From NCBI RefSeq assembly GCF_016808095.1, contig NC_068979.1, forward strand, positions 27,299,960-27,363,959: 64,000 nt of DNA, given 5' to 3'. The notes beneath the pieces are model-generated. The model was not told where the DNA came from. It searched no databases and worked only from the letters and a program-made list of their open reading frames with translations. The DNA is from Vigna angularis. Taxonomy: Eukaryota; Streptophyta; Magnoliopsida; Fabales; Fabaceae. Both the position numbers and the translations under genes were made by a program. Each line of letters begins with the position of its first letter. Within the stretch, counting starts at the first letter, position 1. This document shows, in pieces, positions 49,501 to 56,781 of the stretch.

Positions 49501-52500
49501 ATAACGAATTCTCCCACTGTTATAACCATAGTTATTATTGAGAAGATGGATGAGTTTAATAATTCCACTTGAGCTTCTAAGATGGGGTTGTGGTTAAGCT
49601 GGCTTGATTACAGATCCCATCTCACTACAACCACTGAATTCGTTCCTACAAAACAACATGAACAATGGATAAAAATTGATGCTTAACTATGTAGTGTTAT
49701 TAATTCCACCATTCAAACGTCACTCAAACCTATTTTCCATCCCCATAAACAATGGTAGAACCCAATGTTCAAATTCTTTAATGGAACAATTAAACAGTTC
49801 AACTGACAGTAAAATAGTCACAGACCGACCACTGAAGCATAAATTTCACACTAATCAATAAAGCTAATGAGGAGTATTCACTAACATTCTATACTCAAAT
49901 TCCACTACACCCAAACCATTACTCTAGCTGACATTGTGTTTATTCTTTTGCATAACTGTATTGAATGTACAAGACACACAACAGGTGTGCAAAGTGAAAT
50001 AAGAAGAATTAAAAATCACAGGATTTAATGGGGTTCAACTAGCCACATAGCTTAAAAATACCAAGAGTGTTGTGAAAACAAGCTGTGCCAAAATTTGAAT
50101 AGTAACTTACAAAAACATTCCCAAAATTCTTGTTGATAAGAAAACGTGGGAAAGGAAGAGAGAGAGAAGAAATATTTTATTAATTACTATCATGATTATT
50201 AAATTCTGAACTCCTCTATTTGTAACAGTCATACTCTTAAAATGGGAAATGAAAAACATCTTAAATGAATGTGTCGATTCTAGAGATAGTTTTCCTAATA
50301 ACTATAGAGGTACTTTTATATATGAACTGATGCTGTCGGCAACGAACTTTCCAGGTATCCTGTTTTTTTTGATGATATTGCAGCACGTTTACTTCCGGTC
50401 ATCCCCTTAATTATTTATAGACTTATCGAAAATGATGCAATGGATACAGCAGAAAGAGTATTGGCCATGTATACCCATTTGCTTGCTTATTACCCTCTAA
50501 GATTTACATTTGTTCGGGATATACTTGCATACTTCTACGGTCATCTTCCTGGAAAGCTTATTGTTCGAATCCTCAATGTACTTGATGTCAGTAAGGTAAC
50601 AAACATTATTTTCTCTTGCTAGCCTTCTTGTCTTGAAATTGTTTTACTTGAAAATAGTCTTTTTCTGCAACAATCATTGAGTCTGTATTTCTTTCAGATT
50701 CCCTTTTCAGAGTCATTCCCTCAACAAATAAGTTCGACAAATCCAGTCATGTGCCCTCCTCTAGATTATTTTACAACTCTGTTACTGGGAATAGTGAATA
50801 ATGTTATTCCTCCATTACATAACAATTCAAAATCTGGATCAATGGGAGATGCATCAAACAATACACTGCGTCCTACACAAAACAAGCCTGCTGCAGTATC
50901 CCAGTCTGGGCCAGCAAATGCTTCAGAGGGCCAAAAGGCATTTTACCAAATTCAAGATCCGGGGACATACACTCAGTTGGTTCTTGAGACTGCTGTTATT
51001 GAAATACTTTCCCTTCCGGTATCTGCCTCTCAGATAGTACAATCACTTGTTCAAATTGTTGTTAATATACAACCAACCTTGATCCAGTCCAGCAATGCTC
51101 TTCATGGTGGTTCAAATAGTGTAGGGCAGGGTTCAGTGTTGCCAACATCACCTTCAGGTGGAAGCACAGATTCCTTAGGTGCAAGCCGATCAACTCCTTC
51201 AGTTTCTGGAATAAATACCTCTAACTTTGCTTCTCGAAGTGGTTATACATGTCAACAACTATCTTGTTTGTTAATTCAAGCTTGTGGCCTTCTACTGGCT
51301 CAGCTTCCCTCTGATTTTCATTCACAACTTTACTTGGAAACGACACGTATTATAAAAGAGAACTGGTGGCTTAAGGATGGGACAAGGTCGCTTGGGGAAA
51401 TAGATTCTGCAGTTGGCTATGCATTGTTAGATCCAACATGGGCTGCACAGGACAATACCTCTACAGCAATTGGTATGGTTTGGCGGAAGGGTTTTATTCT
51501 ACTAAGCTGCTTGCTTAAATTTTGCATTATATTTTTAGTTCTATATCATCAATCTGTCTTTAATATTAAAAAGTGTGACTTGTGTGAGAATTTTTCTTAT
51601 CTGAAATATTGATGATTTGTATCCAACAAAATGGATTTGCTTTATGCAGCAAGGGTAAGCTATAGTTTTGCATGTTGAAGTTTATGCGACTCAAAATGTT
51701 ATGTATGAAGATATTGTTTTACTCAAATCAGGGTAAAATAATTTATGTATGAAGTGTGACCAAGCAACTGGGTAGAAGTTCTAGAAGATATTTCTCAGAA
51801 ATTTATTTCATTGGCGTGAGATTACTTTAATCTTTTGTTCTAGAATATGGACTGAAATAGGTTTAAAAATTTTCTATATTGTTTCCGAACAGATTTCTTT
51901 AATCTTTTGTTTGTAGATGATTATATTTGGAATTAAAGGATGACCAAAAATCATTTAGTATTTTCGCGGGTGATGTATTATATGTATATATCAATATACA
52001 CAAAAGTGTGTGTGTGTGTGTATGAAAAGTGAGGACATAGCCTTGTGACTCTTAGCCCTTTAGCAAGGGTACTTAAGAATGGTAGCTTTTTAAGAGCTGT
52101 ACAACAAATAATAAATAACTATTTGAACAATTACTAGGTTTTGGTACCCCACCCTATCATCTAGGATTTCTGTAGAATTTAAAGTGTAAATTACCTTTAT
52201 GACGAGTGCTAGCTAACAATATACTTTCTAACACACCCTTACCAAGATCCGTAGGGAATTGTGAGATCATGAGACCTGATGGGGAACCGAGCCCACTCAA
52301 TTTCAGGATTTCCCATCAAATTTAGTAAAATATGTGTTTAAGAGGGTGTCTTGCTGACATTTTTTCTTTGAATAAAGCTCAGTGGTATATAGTTTACTGC
52401 TTTCATTTAATTAGGTGAATTTCAATCTATTTCTTGTTATTGTTTGTGCCTTATAAGGACTCTGACCTTTTGTGTAATCACAGGGAATGTGGTGGCCTTG

Positions 52501-53945
52501 CTTCATTCTTTCTTCAGTAACCTCCCTCAAGAATGGCTTGAAGGGACCAATGTCATTATCAAGCAGCTTCGGCCTGTAACTTCAGTCGCCCTGTTGAGAA
52601 TAGCATTCCGTATAATGGGGCCACTCCTTCCAAAACTTGCCAATGCTCATGCACTTTTCAACAAGGTACAGGAAATCAACAATTCCACTATCTTGAGAAA
52701 ATATTCTGATAGAACTAGATTACTTATGAAGAGAAATGAAATTTTATTCAAGATATTGCTCTGTATTAATGAAATCCTTTAACAAAAGAACTCTCACCCT
52801 AGTATTGTAGAATCCTAATTCTCCATGGTCAGGCAGGGTTTTTTATTTTCCGGCTCAGGGAGGGTTCTTTATTTCGAGTCACAGATACTATAAACAAACA
52901 TCTGCCATGGATAATTGCTAGCCTATGCTCCATATCTCTTCTGGTATCCGCTGATATTATTATCACTTTGTGAGATCAGAAACTTCTGTCCGAAAATTAT
53001 AAAATTAGATTCAAAGAGTTTTCACTGATAGTTACAAGGTCTCGATCTCATGATAAATAACTGTCATCCCTGTGAGTTGACTTCTGTCTTATAGTTTCTT
53101 GACATTGTAGTCTTCCAGAATTAAGATCTTTCCAATTTGTGTTTCAAGGTGGGGAAATATTGTCCCAAATTTTCGGTAAGTTTCTAGTTCCTGAACAATT
53201 TATGAATAGTGAGCAACCAAATTATATAAGTAACAAACTTTTTCTATTTGAGGCATTGAAATTGTTGCAGTAGGATATAGTCAGAATTTGTCTACTCACA
53301 TATCAATGACTAGAGGTGCTGAAGCTCAACCAATGTCACAGTTTAGCCCTTGCTGATTTATTTTTCTGAGAGCATACTTTCTTGACCAAAATTATTTAAA
53401 CCATAACAGCTTCGTTATAGATATACTTTTAGGATTTTATCATATACTCATATCTCATGGTTTTTTGCCCATATTTTTTATGGTATATCGGATCTTTGAT
53501 ACTGGTGGTCACTAAAATTGGGGTATTGATGGTTTTCCTCTCACTTGAAAATGACAGACTCTCTCATCATTACTAAGTATATTAGTGGATGTATTTGGAA
53601 AAAATTCACAGACAACGATTGCTGTTGATGCGTCAGACATAGCAGATATCATTGACTTCCTGTAAGTGTTACTGAATTTTTATAAAATGACCTTATTACT
53701 AGTTCTGAAATCCTGATCTTCCACTTTACCACTTGATTTTCAGGCATCATGTCGTCCACTATGAGGGACAGGGAGGGCCTGTGCAGGCTAGCAGCAAACC
53801 ACGACCAGATGTTTTGGCCCTCATTGGAAGGGCATCAGAGAGTTTACGTCCAGACATTCAACATCTGCTTTCACACCTAAACCCTAATGTGAATTCCTCT
53901 GTATATGCGGCATCTCATCCTAAGTTAGTTCAGAATCCGACCTAG
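16465..53945 (+). CDS. MED23: Mediator of RNA polymerase II transcription subunit 23 (21 exons)
   Basis: MED23 is a large helical subunit in the tail region of Mediator, linking sequence-specific activators to RNA polymerase II in the nucleus. Exons by homology and splice sites: 16465-16581, 16693-16736, 17417-17516, 17748-18737, 20816-21050, 24040-24257, 32875-33082, 34095-34375, 37100-37183, 37704-37798, 39175-39337, 39450-39695, 43290-43460, 43655-43768, 43855-43980, 48330-48478, 50355-50595, 50698-51472, 52484-52665, 53558-53661, 53744-53945. They sum to 4,845 nt (1,614 codons plus stop), every junction keeps phase, and the length equals my memory of the Arabidopsis protein (about 1,615). 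Landmarks: FHPARGTILDLFNLYLG (exon 1), SLDWERAVRCIRHALRTTPS (exon 5), DEWWRQASKG (exon 7), FTFVRDILAYFYGHLPGK (exon 17), SGYTCQQLSCLLIQACGLLL (exon 18). All introns are GT-AG except intron 5 (GC-AG). I chose ATG 16465 because it starts the conserved MDQSQNQRP; the longer frame begins at a TTG. No lesion is seen. Confidence 0.96.
16582..16692 (+). other. MED23 intron 1, 111 nt, open in frame
   Basis: The donor is GGC|GTATTT and the acceptor TTTTCACAG|CGA. The intron is exactly 37 codons long and has no stop, so a retained transcript stays in frame and adds a very hydrophobic Leu/Phe-rich stretch between LYLGLG and RNSRHKP. Plant MED23 lacks this insert in my memory of the family, so splicing is the normal state. 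Confidence 0.75.
16737..17416 (+). other. MED23 intron 2
   Basis: This is 680 bases of U-rich intron from CC|GTAAGT to TTTCAG|GAAC. No mobile element is recognised. Confidence 0.8.
18738..20815 (+). other. MED23 intron 4 with two LTR-like remnants
   Basis: The donor is GGAGAG|GTGATG and the acceptor GTATAG|GATATC. The part at 19270-19500 belongs to an LTR family found again at 24640-24840, 32580-32780 and 48960-49200. A second LTR-like block starts TGTTAGAATCTATTTTA at 19804 and carries CAATCATAGGGATCTGATTG; a relative is at 45170-45310. Neither has a visible target duplication. Confidence 0.65.
19270..19500 (+). mobile_element. Solo LTR remnant (copia-like), intron 4
   Basis: It contains TATCAAATCTCCTTTATTTA and a downstream TATAAATAAAG promoter-like word, shared with the copies in introns 6 and 16. 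The best copy (48960) is followed by a primer-binding-site-like TGGTATCTAGAACCC, which fixes the orientation as plus. Confidence 0.5.
21051..21056 (+). promoter_or_regulatory. GC splice donor of MED23 intron 5
   Basis: Exon 5 ends AATTCAG and the intron starts GCAATA. Joining here to the acceptor at 24039 gives ACA AAT TCA GAG ATA AAT TGC TGG, which matches the family reading TNS-x-x-NCWQ. The first downstream GT lies beyond an in-frame TAA, so a GT donor cannot replace it. CAG|GC fits the known minor GC-AG class spliced by the ordinary U2 spliceosome. Confidence 0.8.
21051..21929 (+). other. MED23 intron 5, 5' part
   Basis: U-rich intron sequence precedes the copia element at 21930. No mobile-element ends or coding frames are recognised. 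Confidence 0.6.
21930..23788 (-). mobile_element. Internally deleted Ty1/copia element, intron 5
   Basis: Direct repeats of about 191-196 bases (21930-22120 and 23593-23788) share GGGATAATTCACACCCTTCC and CCACTAAAGCAT, and are bounded by a 5-bp duplication GGAGT (21925-21929 and 23789-23793). Read on the minus strand, the primer-binding-like TGGTATCAAAGC follows the right LTR. The order then runs to gag-pre-integrase (LNDRLGHPNLSKLKKLVPKL, near 23150), integrase (ACFLINQMPYSSLNN, near 22580), an RNase H end, and a purine tract CTTGAGAGGGTG beside the left LTR. Most of pol is deleted and several stops are present. The element is dead but its boundaries are intact. Confidence 0.85.
23906..24089 (+). 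repeat. 90-bp tandem duplication copying the exon 6 acceptor
   Basis: Copy 1 (23906-23995) and copy 2 (23996-24085) are almost identical over 90 bases, including the branch region, the acceptor TATCTTGCAG and the first 46 or so bases of exon 6. The true exon starts in copy 2 at 24040, because reading from the copy 1 acceptor (23950) meets an in-frame TGA after about 24 codons. Confidence 0.95.
24272..24559 (+). repeat. 144-bp tandem duplication just after exon 6
   Basis: GCAAAACCTTGTTATTTTAT starts copy 1 at 24272 and copy 2 at 24416. Both run to TTCTTATCAAGAA with about 10 differences. It lies 14 bases inside intron 6, so it is separate from the 90-bp duplication at the upstream edge of exon 6. 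Confidence 0.92.
24640..24840 (+). mobile_element. Solo LTR remnant, intron 6 left side
   Basis: It shares GATATCAAATCTCCTCTAAT and the following TTGATTTCCTTTTCTCTGTA with the family at 19270 and 48960. It ends near AACATGATATTATAG, which could be a decayed primer-binding site. Confidence 0.5.
24900..26720 (-). pseudogene. Ty1/copia pol relic (gag-pre-integrase to reverse transcriptase), decayed
   Basis: On the minus strand pieces appear in copia order from right to left: a pre-integrase region ending LHQHLYVSTISP and EQLGYPRLTKL (26329-26700), integrase (KNQSELFSIFHPFYNEIRKQ, near 26110), a spacer with HSTHNTPPPNQHYINLRYHH, the reverse-transcriptase entry (AEWKQAMIDEIWVFHSSGTW, near 25680) and the RT end (DPSIKLVPNQEESYPDPERC, near 25110). 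Many frameshifts and gaps separate them and no LTR pair is assigned. It is close kin of, but much older than, the element at 27175-32002. Confidence 0.85.
27175..32002 (-). mobile_element. Ty1/copia element A with identical 152-bp LTRs and 5-bp TSD
   Basis: The left LTR (27175-27326) and right LTR (31851-32002) are each 152 bases and, compared base by base, identical. The flanking duplication is GTACT (27170-27174 and 32003-32007). On the minus strand the LTR starts TGTTAGATG, the primer-binding site TGGTATCTAGAGC (complement at 31838-31850) follows the 5' LTR, and a purine tract (complement of CTCCCCCTCAAGCTGG, from 27327) precedes the 3' LTR. Identical LTRs mean a very recent insertion. It lies in MED23 intron 6 in antisense orientation, inside an older copia relic. 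A GC-rich leader (31500-31830) precedes gag. Confidence 0.95.
27416..31490 (-). pseudogene. gag-pol of copia element A, complete in order but with at least 7 lesions
   Basis: Gag starts MASSSSTNTSIGGSS at 31490. A CX2CX4HX4C zinc knuckle (CDHCGKLGHKIDRC) lies near 30740, the protease DSGATDHI near 30450, GHPSLAKLQQLVPRL near 30060, an integrase core with TPQQNGVAERKNR near 29640, and reverse transcriptase with LIVYVDDIVL near 28290. RNase H with DADWAGSPSDRRST lies near 27790 and SAEAEYRAMA near 27660. Lesions: in-frame stops at 30981, 29994, 29907 and 27427, and frameshifts at the A-run 29303-29309, near 28797-28803 and at the T-run 27474-27480. The stops all fit C-to-T or G-to-A changes. 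The protein cannot be made as one polyprotein from this copy. Confidence 0.9.
32154..32300 (+). repeat. 20-bp minisatellite, about 7.4 copies
   Basis: Units of the form GTTGGAGCACGGTCGGTCGG (earlier copies GTTAAAGCACAGTCTGCCAG) follow one another from 32154 to 32300, one unit being 19 bases. It adjoins the RNase H end of relic B. The open frames across it in either strand are repeat artefacts. Confidence 0.92.
32580..32780 (+). mobile_element. Solo LTR remnant, intron 6 right side
   Basis: It shares AGAATTCAAATCTCCTACAA and the following TATAAATGAACC with the LTR family at 24640 and 48960. It could be the partner of the 24640 copy, with copia insertions between them, but divergence prevents proof. 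Confidence 0.45.
33083..34094 (+). other. MED23 intron 7 with a copia LTR plus leader
   Basis: The donor is AGCAAAG|GTACAC and the acceptor AATTTTAG|GGGACAG. At about 33300-33510 an LTR-like block with two copies of ATCTTCCTAATTAG ends in TTCTCTTTTGAAG. TTGGTATCAGAACTCC (33512-33527), a primer-binding-site-like word, follows, then a Pro/Ala-type leader. The rest (33630-34090) shows nothing recognisable. Confidence 0.6.
34386..34406. repeat. (CT)n microsatellite
   Basis: About ten CT units lie ten bases inside intron 8, beside the exon 8 donor. Confidence 0.9.
34490..34800 (-). mobile_element. Possible LTR remnant, intron 8
   Basis: The segment resembles the LTRs of the CAMTA-carrying element next door (CCCTCTTCACAGG near 34630, and a TATCC-rich end) but matches only loosely. 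It has no partner or target duplication. Confidence 0.3.
34935..35215 (-). pseudogene. LINE (L1-type) reverse transcriptase fragment
   Basis: On the minus strand the frame reads SLYADDIMIYCRGNISNLKN, with YADD as the reverse-transcriptase catalytic core. It continues MAVLQRYREASGQ, KSKFYSGP and IIDLLGFS, the order typical of plant L1 elements, and ends in a decayed YLGVP-like stretch. Only about 90 codons remain. It lies in antisense to MED23. Confidence 0.85.
35434..37061 (-). mobile_element. Non-autonomous LTR element carrying a CAMTA gene piece, intron 8
   Basis: Direct repeats of about 281-304 bases (35434-35737 and about 36781-37061) share GAAAAGATCCTGTATTATTG, CCTCCAAGGGACAATGTTCC and TTATATCCTAT, and are bracketed by a 5-bp duplication GGATA (35429-35433 and 37062-37066). 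The LTR ends TGATAGG...CCTATCA are inverted. The right copy lacks about 20 bases at its inner end. The interior holds no reverse transcriptase, protease or integrase. It has a Lys/Glu-rich, coiled-coil-like gag-type frame (36586-36822, minus) and a stretch of CAMTA coding sequence. This is gene transduction by a retroelement. Confidence 0.85.
35923..36576 (-). pseudogene. Captured fragment of a calmodulin-binding transcription activator (CAMTA)
   Basis: CAMTAs are nuclear calcium/calmodulin-responsive transcription factors with CG-1, TIG, ankyrin and IQ domains. In this 217-codon minus-strand frame, residues of the middle part read VEALVSRGASTIAVTNPYPE, ITPVDLASINGYKGISGFL and LTSHLELLTMEESKDGRKET, with AVQTV following. 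They match the ankyrin-repeat end and the linker before the IQ motifs as I remember them from legume CAMTAs. The first 60 residues (Lys/Glu-rich) and the last 40 do not match and are element sequence. No DNA-binding, calmodulin-binding or IQ region is present. The piece is embedded in the LTR element at 35434-37061. Confidence 0.8.
37184..37703 (+). other. MED23 intron 9
   Basis: This is 520 bases of U-rich intron between CATTTCAAT|GTAATA and TTACAG|CATCTG, with no element recognised. Confidence 0.8.
38255..38700. mobile_element. Candidate MITE with imperfect inverted ends, intron 10
   Basis: The left end (TATCAAAATCACGAGTCAAA then CGAGTTTACG) and the right end, reverse-complemented (TTGTCAAACTCGAGAGTTTACG, shown here only in part), are similar inverted arms. 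Several ACTCG/CGAGT words lie between, with an AT-rich core (38450-38600). A 19-bp direct repeat AATCTTGGAGAGAAGACA sits at the right edge. Target duplication not resolved. Confidence 0.45.
39696..40309 (+). other. MED23 intron 12, 5' part
   Basis: The donor is CAGCAG|GTTTGT. The sequence from 39840 to 40300 is GC-richer than its surroundings (TTATTCCCCTAAGTGGACCT, CCTAAGGGGACAGACC) and looks like an old insertion. I cannot place it in a family and it has no coding frame. Confidence 0.5.
40310..41130 (-). mobile_element. Copia LTR plus RNase H/RT end, truncated
   Basis: The LTR (about 40310-40511, same family as 26915-27130) is followed, on the minus-strand reading, by a purine tract (complement of CTCCCCTCCAAGCTGG) and then, going right, the RNase H end. 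Motifs seen are DSSNQLTDIFTKSLR near 40610, ICDNQVALHNASNLVFHERT near 40690, SSAKAEYHAMTAATCESMWL near 40800, and the RT tail up to about 41130. Stops and frameshifts break it. It ends abruptly against a second copia piece in the opposite direction. Confidence 0.85.
41137..41486 (+). pseudogene. Copia RNase H fragment of a different lineage, plus strand
   Basis: Plus-strand frames read TEVEFVVVTAIVNQALWLRN, then after a frameshift ILVDNQAAIVIAHNPVFHGK, LFFLREVQKYGDV and YLLTKPLPTCKFEFLRSRLG, ending CNS-stop. A purine tract GCAAGGAGGAG and an LTR start TGTTAAGAAAATG (41499) follow. The LTR end is not identified. It meets the minus-strand relic head to head at about 41130. Confidence 0.85.
41499..43289 (+). 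other. MED23 intron 12, 3' part: LTR and repeat debris
   Basis: An LTR starting at 41499 runs for an unknown length. At 41740-41840 a decayed piece of the TRIM family occurs (ATAATATATAAATTGTACAA, then a TTTTGTAAGGTTAAGTTAAA word). At 42409-42675 an LTR-like block starts TGTTAGAATCCCTTCATTTT and ends TTTTCTGACA, without a clear target duplication. Nothing else is recognised before the exon 13 acceptor at 43289. Confidence 0.5.
43981..44566 (+). other. MED23 intron 15, 5' part
   Basis: The donor is GTATTGTG|GTATGT. The sequence is AT-rich and no element is recognised before the TRIM relic. Confidence 0.6.
44567..44915 (+). mobile_element. Degraded TRIM element, intron 15
   Basis: Two copies of the short LTR seen at 6085 occur at about 44567-44690 and 44788-44910. 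Shared words are ATCGAATAAAGATAAAATCA / TATTGACTAGAGAAAAAACC, then GTATAAGTGGGTG, CACCTTACGAGTC and TTTAAAGTTCACTTTCT. The word TATGTTATCAAAT after the first copy is a decayed primer-binding site. The internal region is about 100 bases. Confidence 0.65.
44921..45080 (-). repeat. 79-bp tandem duplication in copia 3'-end debris
   Basis: AGACATCTACAAGGTG then GAGCTAATAAA occurs at about 44929 and again at 45008, with the linker TTGATTCCCCCTCAAGTC. On the minus strand it is a copia RNase H tail (LV-DVFTKT-like), so the duplication copied an element end. Confidence 0.6.
45170..46270 (-). mobile_element. Copia LTR and RNase H relic with a 312-bp tandem duplication
   Basis: 45170-45310 is an LTR-like block (ATCATAGGGATCTCATCACA) related to 19804-20030. 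45320-45510 is a separate LTR with AACAACACTCTCCCTCAAATTGG at its inner side (only the junction is quoted). From 45540 the minus strand reads copia RNase H: CDNKSAISIAHNPVQHDRTK at about 46060. The segment 45648-45959 is repeated at 45960-46270 with about 10% differences. In each copy the word MCELL-MR-ILNDLKV appears. No pol upstream of RNase H remains. Confidence 0.8.
46440..47350. repeat. Degenerate CTTGACTTGGCC-type repeat tract, intron 15
   Basis: Words such as TTGACTTGG, CTTGACTCGA, CTGACATGGGCTTGA and GGCCTGA recur about 60 times at irregular 10-25 base steps over 900 bases. The strand is mostly of one sense here, unlike the self-inverted tract at 720-1160. It is GC-richer than the surrounding intron. 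No frame is preserved, so it is not a coding repeat. Confidence 0.8.
47440..48329 (+). other. MED23 intron 15, 3' part
   Basis: At 47490-47640 a short region repeats CCCATGGGTTGGCCCTAGTC-like words with GGGCTTTTTTGGTCC. The rest to the exon 16 acceptor (TAATTGCAG, 48321-48329) is U-rich intron. No gene is recognised. Confidence 0.5.
48960..49330 (+). mobile_element. Best copy of the intronic solo LTR family, with primer-binding site
   Basis: It contains GAAGATATCAAGTTTTCTCT, a TATAAATAAAGC promoter-like word and CTCTCTTTTTCCTTCAG. TGGTATCTAGAACCC then follows at about 49187, as expected for a copia primer-binding site, with a leader TCCGTCACTGCCTCCGGC. No gag follows, so it is an LTR-plus-leader remnant. 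Confidence 0.65.
49331..50354 (+). other. MED23 intron 16, 3' part
   Basis: AT-rich sequence with no protein-like frame or recognised element. It ends in the exon 17 acceptor CTTTCCAG (50347-50354). Confidence 0.6.
51473..52483 (+). other. MED23 intron 18
   Basis: This is 1,011 bases between GCAATTG|GTATGG and AATCACAG|GGAATG. A short (TG)n lies near 52003-52020. The stretch 52030-52330 looks like an old insertion but carries no identifiable ends. Confidence 0.65.
52666..53557 (+). other. MED23 intron 19
   Basis: This is 892 bases between TTCAACAAG|GTACAG and AATGACAG|ACTCTC. No element is recognised. Confidence 0.7.
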
Positions 53946-54212
53946 ATGCTACTGTATTATATATACTTTGAAGATTCTGGCTCTAGCTGATGACAAATAC
54001 ACAGCATGATTTAGAAATTGTATGAATTAAGAGTTGTATATAAAACGATGTATATACTATTAATTTCATTTCTCCCAAAACTTTATCAGAAAAAATAGTA
54101 GAGTTGTTAAACAGTAATATAATCTATCCCACGTTCATATTAGCAACTGTAATATAATCGTTTGGCTCAATAGAGAAGTGTCACATGCAAAGACTATTTG
54201 GGAGATGGCAAA
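53946..54212 (+). other. MED23 3' untranslated region and flank
   Basis: It follows the stop TAG at 53943-53945. AT-rich, with TATATAAAACGATG near 54036 and AATAGTAGAG near 54094, but no canonical AATAAA that I would name as the poly(A) signal. MULE 2 inserted about 280 bases past the stop. Confidence 0.5.
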
Positions 54213-54221
54213 TAAATTTGG

Positions 54222-55947
54222 GGTTTAATACTCTTTTGTCCTCAGATTTGTTGAATAATGTCAATTCAGTCTCTTGTTTTAAAAGTGATTAAAATTGATT
54301 CTCACTTATTAAATTTTGCGTCAAAATCGTCTCTTCCGTTAAATAGAAATAAACGGAGTTAAGAGATTGATTATCTGGCATAATGCAGTGATAATGTGTA
54401 ATTTTTATATTATTTTTATATTGTATGCGGTGACATGTTAAGTTGTCAAAGGTTGAGTTGGATATTATCATTTTTAAATTGTCAAAAATTATATTGTCTG
54501 TTACTCACCCTTCCAAATACGACATTGTTCGCTCCGCTTTCATCACACTACAGCCACCATCCACTACCGTTTTGCCTCTGCCTCTGTTCGCCCCCGCTTA
54601 CATGACATTCACTGAATCTGTCCCAGGAAGATGGGGTAGCAGAATCTTGTCTTTGATTCACTTCCCAATTTGGGAACCTTTTCTTTCAGCTTCCCCTTCT
54701 AAATCCAAACCTAGAAAAATTCGAAACCTTCTCTTCCAACTTTAAACCTAGACAAGTGTTGATTCCACTTATGCTCAATGGGCCACACGTGTCCTGCGAA
54801 CATCAGTAGAAATGGTGGCAAAGAACCCAGTTCGTAGATCTGGTCGCTCTTCTGGATCTCCATTCACCTCTTTATCCTTCTACTGTAACCGAGTTTTTGT
54901 TACCGCACCAGATCTATCACCATCACACCTGTGTTATGCAATGTGGTCTACAACAACTAGATCTGAATTTAGATATATAAACCCCCCCCTCCCCATGCAG
55001 CTCTTGAGAATCAAGGTATTCTCAGAAATGGAGGTTCGATTGGAGGCGCATTTGTCAGCAATGCAAAATGGGGCGGCGCGGTAAAAGGATAGTGGCAACG
55101 TCTGGAGCGGGAGGCGGAGGACGACGTCGAGGTGGGAGGAGCCACAACATTTCCTTGGGTGTGAAGGGAGAAGATATAAAAGTTAGGGTTGAGTTTATGT
55201 GAGGTAGAGTGGGGATGGGAATGAGAATCAATGCCTTTCTCAATTGGAGAGTGGATGATGCCGTGGCGTCGAAGCAAGCAAGGAGAGAGAAGACGATGGA
55301 GAGGAATCCATGCTAAGGTGTGCACGGTTTCCTCTTCCTCCCTTCCTATGCTTCTGTTTCCTCCTTCCAGTGATTCTCCATGAAATGTGTGTGCTATTGA
55401 TGATTGTGGATGGTTCAAGAAGAGAGATGAAGAAAATTTTGTGTGTGGAACTAGGCAGTTTGCAGCTTTCCCTTCCAAATCCAAACCTAGAAAAAATTGT
55501 CTTTGATTGATGGTTATGGAGGTGTTGTGTGAGTTTAGGGTTTGGGTGAATGGAGGTGATGAAGTATTTATATGCTATTGGGGAGCGTGGATGGTTTAGG
55601 AAGTGAGGATAAGGGATTTTTGTGTGTGGAATTGTGGAGGTGGGGGGAGACGTATGTGATTAGCAAAAAAGGAATGCCTTAAATCGATTTTTCTCCAATT
55701 TCAAATACCTAATCTTTAATATCCAGTTTAACTTCTAACACGTCACTATGCATATAATATAAAAATAACACGTTATCACTGCATTTTACCACATAATCAA
55801 TCCTTTAACTCCGTTTGGTTATATTTGACGGAAAGGATGTTTTTTACACAAAATTTAATAAATGAGAACTCATTTCAAACACTTTTAAAACAAAGGACTT
55901 AAGTGACATTGTGCAACAAAACTGGGGACGAAATAGACTATTAAACC
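54222..55947. mobile_element. MULE 2: Mutator-like element, about 220-bp TIRs, perfect 9-bp TSD
   Basis: The left arm (54222 to about 54440) and right arm (about 55730-55947) are inverted copies; both outer ends read GGTTTAATA. The target duplication TAAATTTGG is perfect at 54213-54221 and 55948-55956. Total length 1,726 bases, no transposase. The interior has a GC-richer stretch (54520-55480). A short direct repeat, AATCCAAACCTAGAAAAA, occurs at about 54700 and 55480. Open frames there (such as 55011-55484 minus) are not recognisable proteins. A captured host fragment is possible but unproved. Confidence 0.92.
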
Positions 55948-56781
55948 TAAATTTGGAGTTAATGGTGGTAAGGAAAATATGATAATTGAAAAATTGGTTC
56001 AGATGAAAAAAGAGGGAGTGCCTAAAAGTTAATACTAATAATAGGAAGGGAAAAGAAGGAGAATTTTGTCATTTAATATTAGGGGGTTGGGACATAAGTT
56101 GTAGATAGGAATGACAATTGGTCGGGTCGAGCATAGATAGTGTATATCCGCAACCCCTGCATGTAAAAAACCTTACTCGTATCTGCCTCGTTAGCTGTCG
56201 GATATCCGCATAAAAAAAGTCTGCGAATTTTTTTTAACCCGCATATACCTATTGGATACCCATTTCAACAAGCAAATATTAAAAAAAATATATATGAATT
56301 TTTAAAAATGTTCAAATTAATTTAAAAAAACATATAATTTTCATAAATAAAATTGAGACAATTTTCAAATCCTTTATTTCATAAAAACGGTCCAAAAGCC
56401 CAAATTACCTTTTTTATTGTTAAGTTTTCTTTGAAAATGGGCAGGCCCAATTTTTTTTTGGTTTTCTTCCTTATGCAGTAAAAAATAAAATAAAATAAAT
56501 AAATGCGTAAAAGAAAAACTAAAAATGCTCAACAAGCATTAAACCAGTGAGTCGTAAGGTGTCTGTTGAAAAAAAAAAAGACATAAAATAAAAAGGCTCA
56601 ACAAGCATAAAATAAAAAATGCAGAGTATTTCAGGGATGCATAAGGAAGTCGTAAGGTGGTTGCAAAAGAAGACATGGTTCGTTTCCTTCAGCATAGAGA
56701 AAAGGCAGTTGCTTTCTTCTTCCACGGGTGGATCCTCCATGGTTACCGCTAGGATCAACAGGTTTCTGGCCATCCACCCTC

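Noticed and set aside
55011..55484. 157-codon minus-strand frame in MULE 2
   Set aside because: Ser/Pro/His-rich without recognisable domains, and competing frames exist on both strands. It may be captured sequence, but no gene can be supported.
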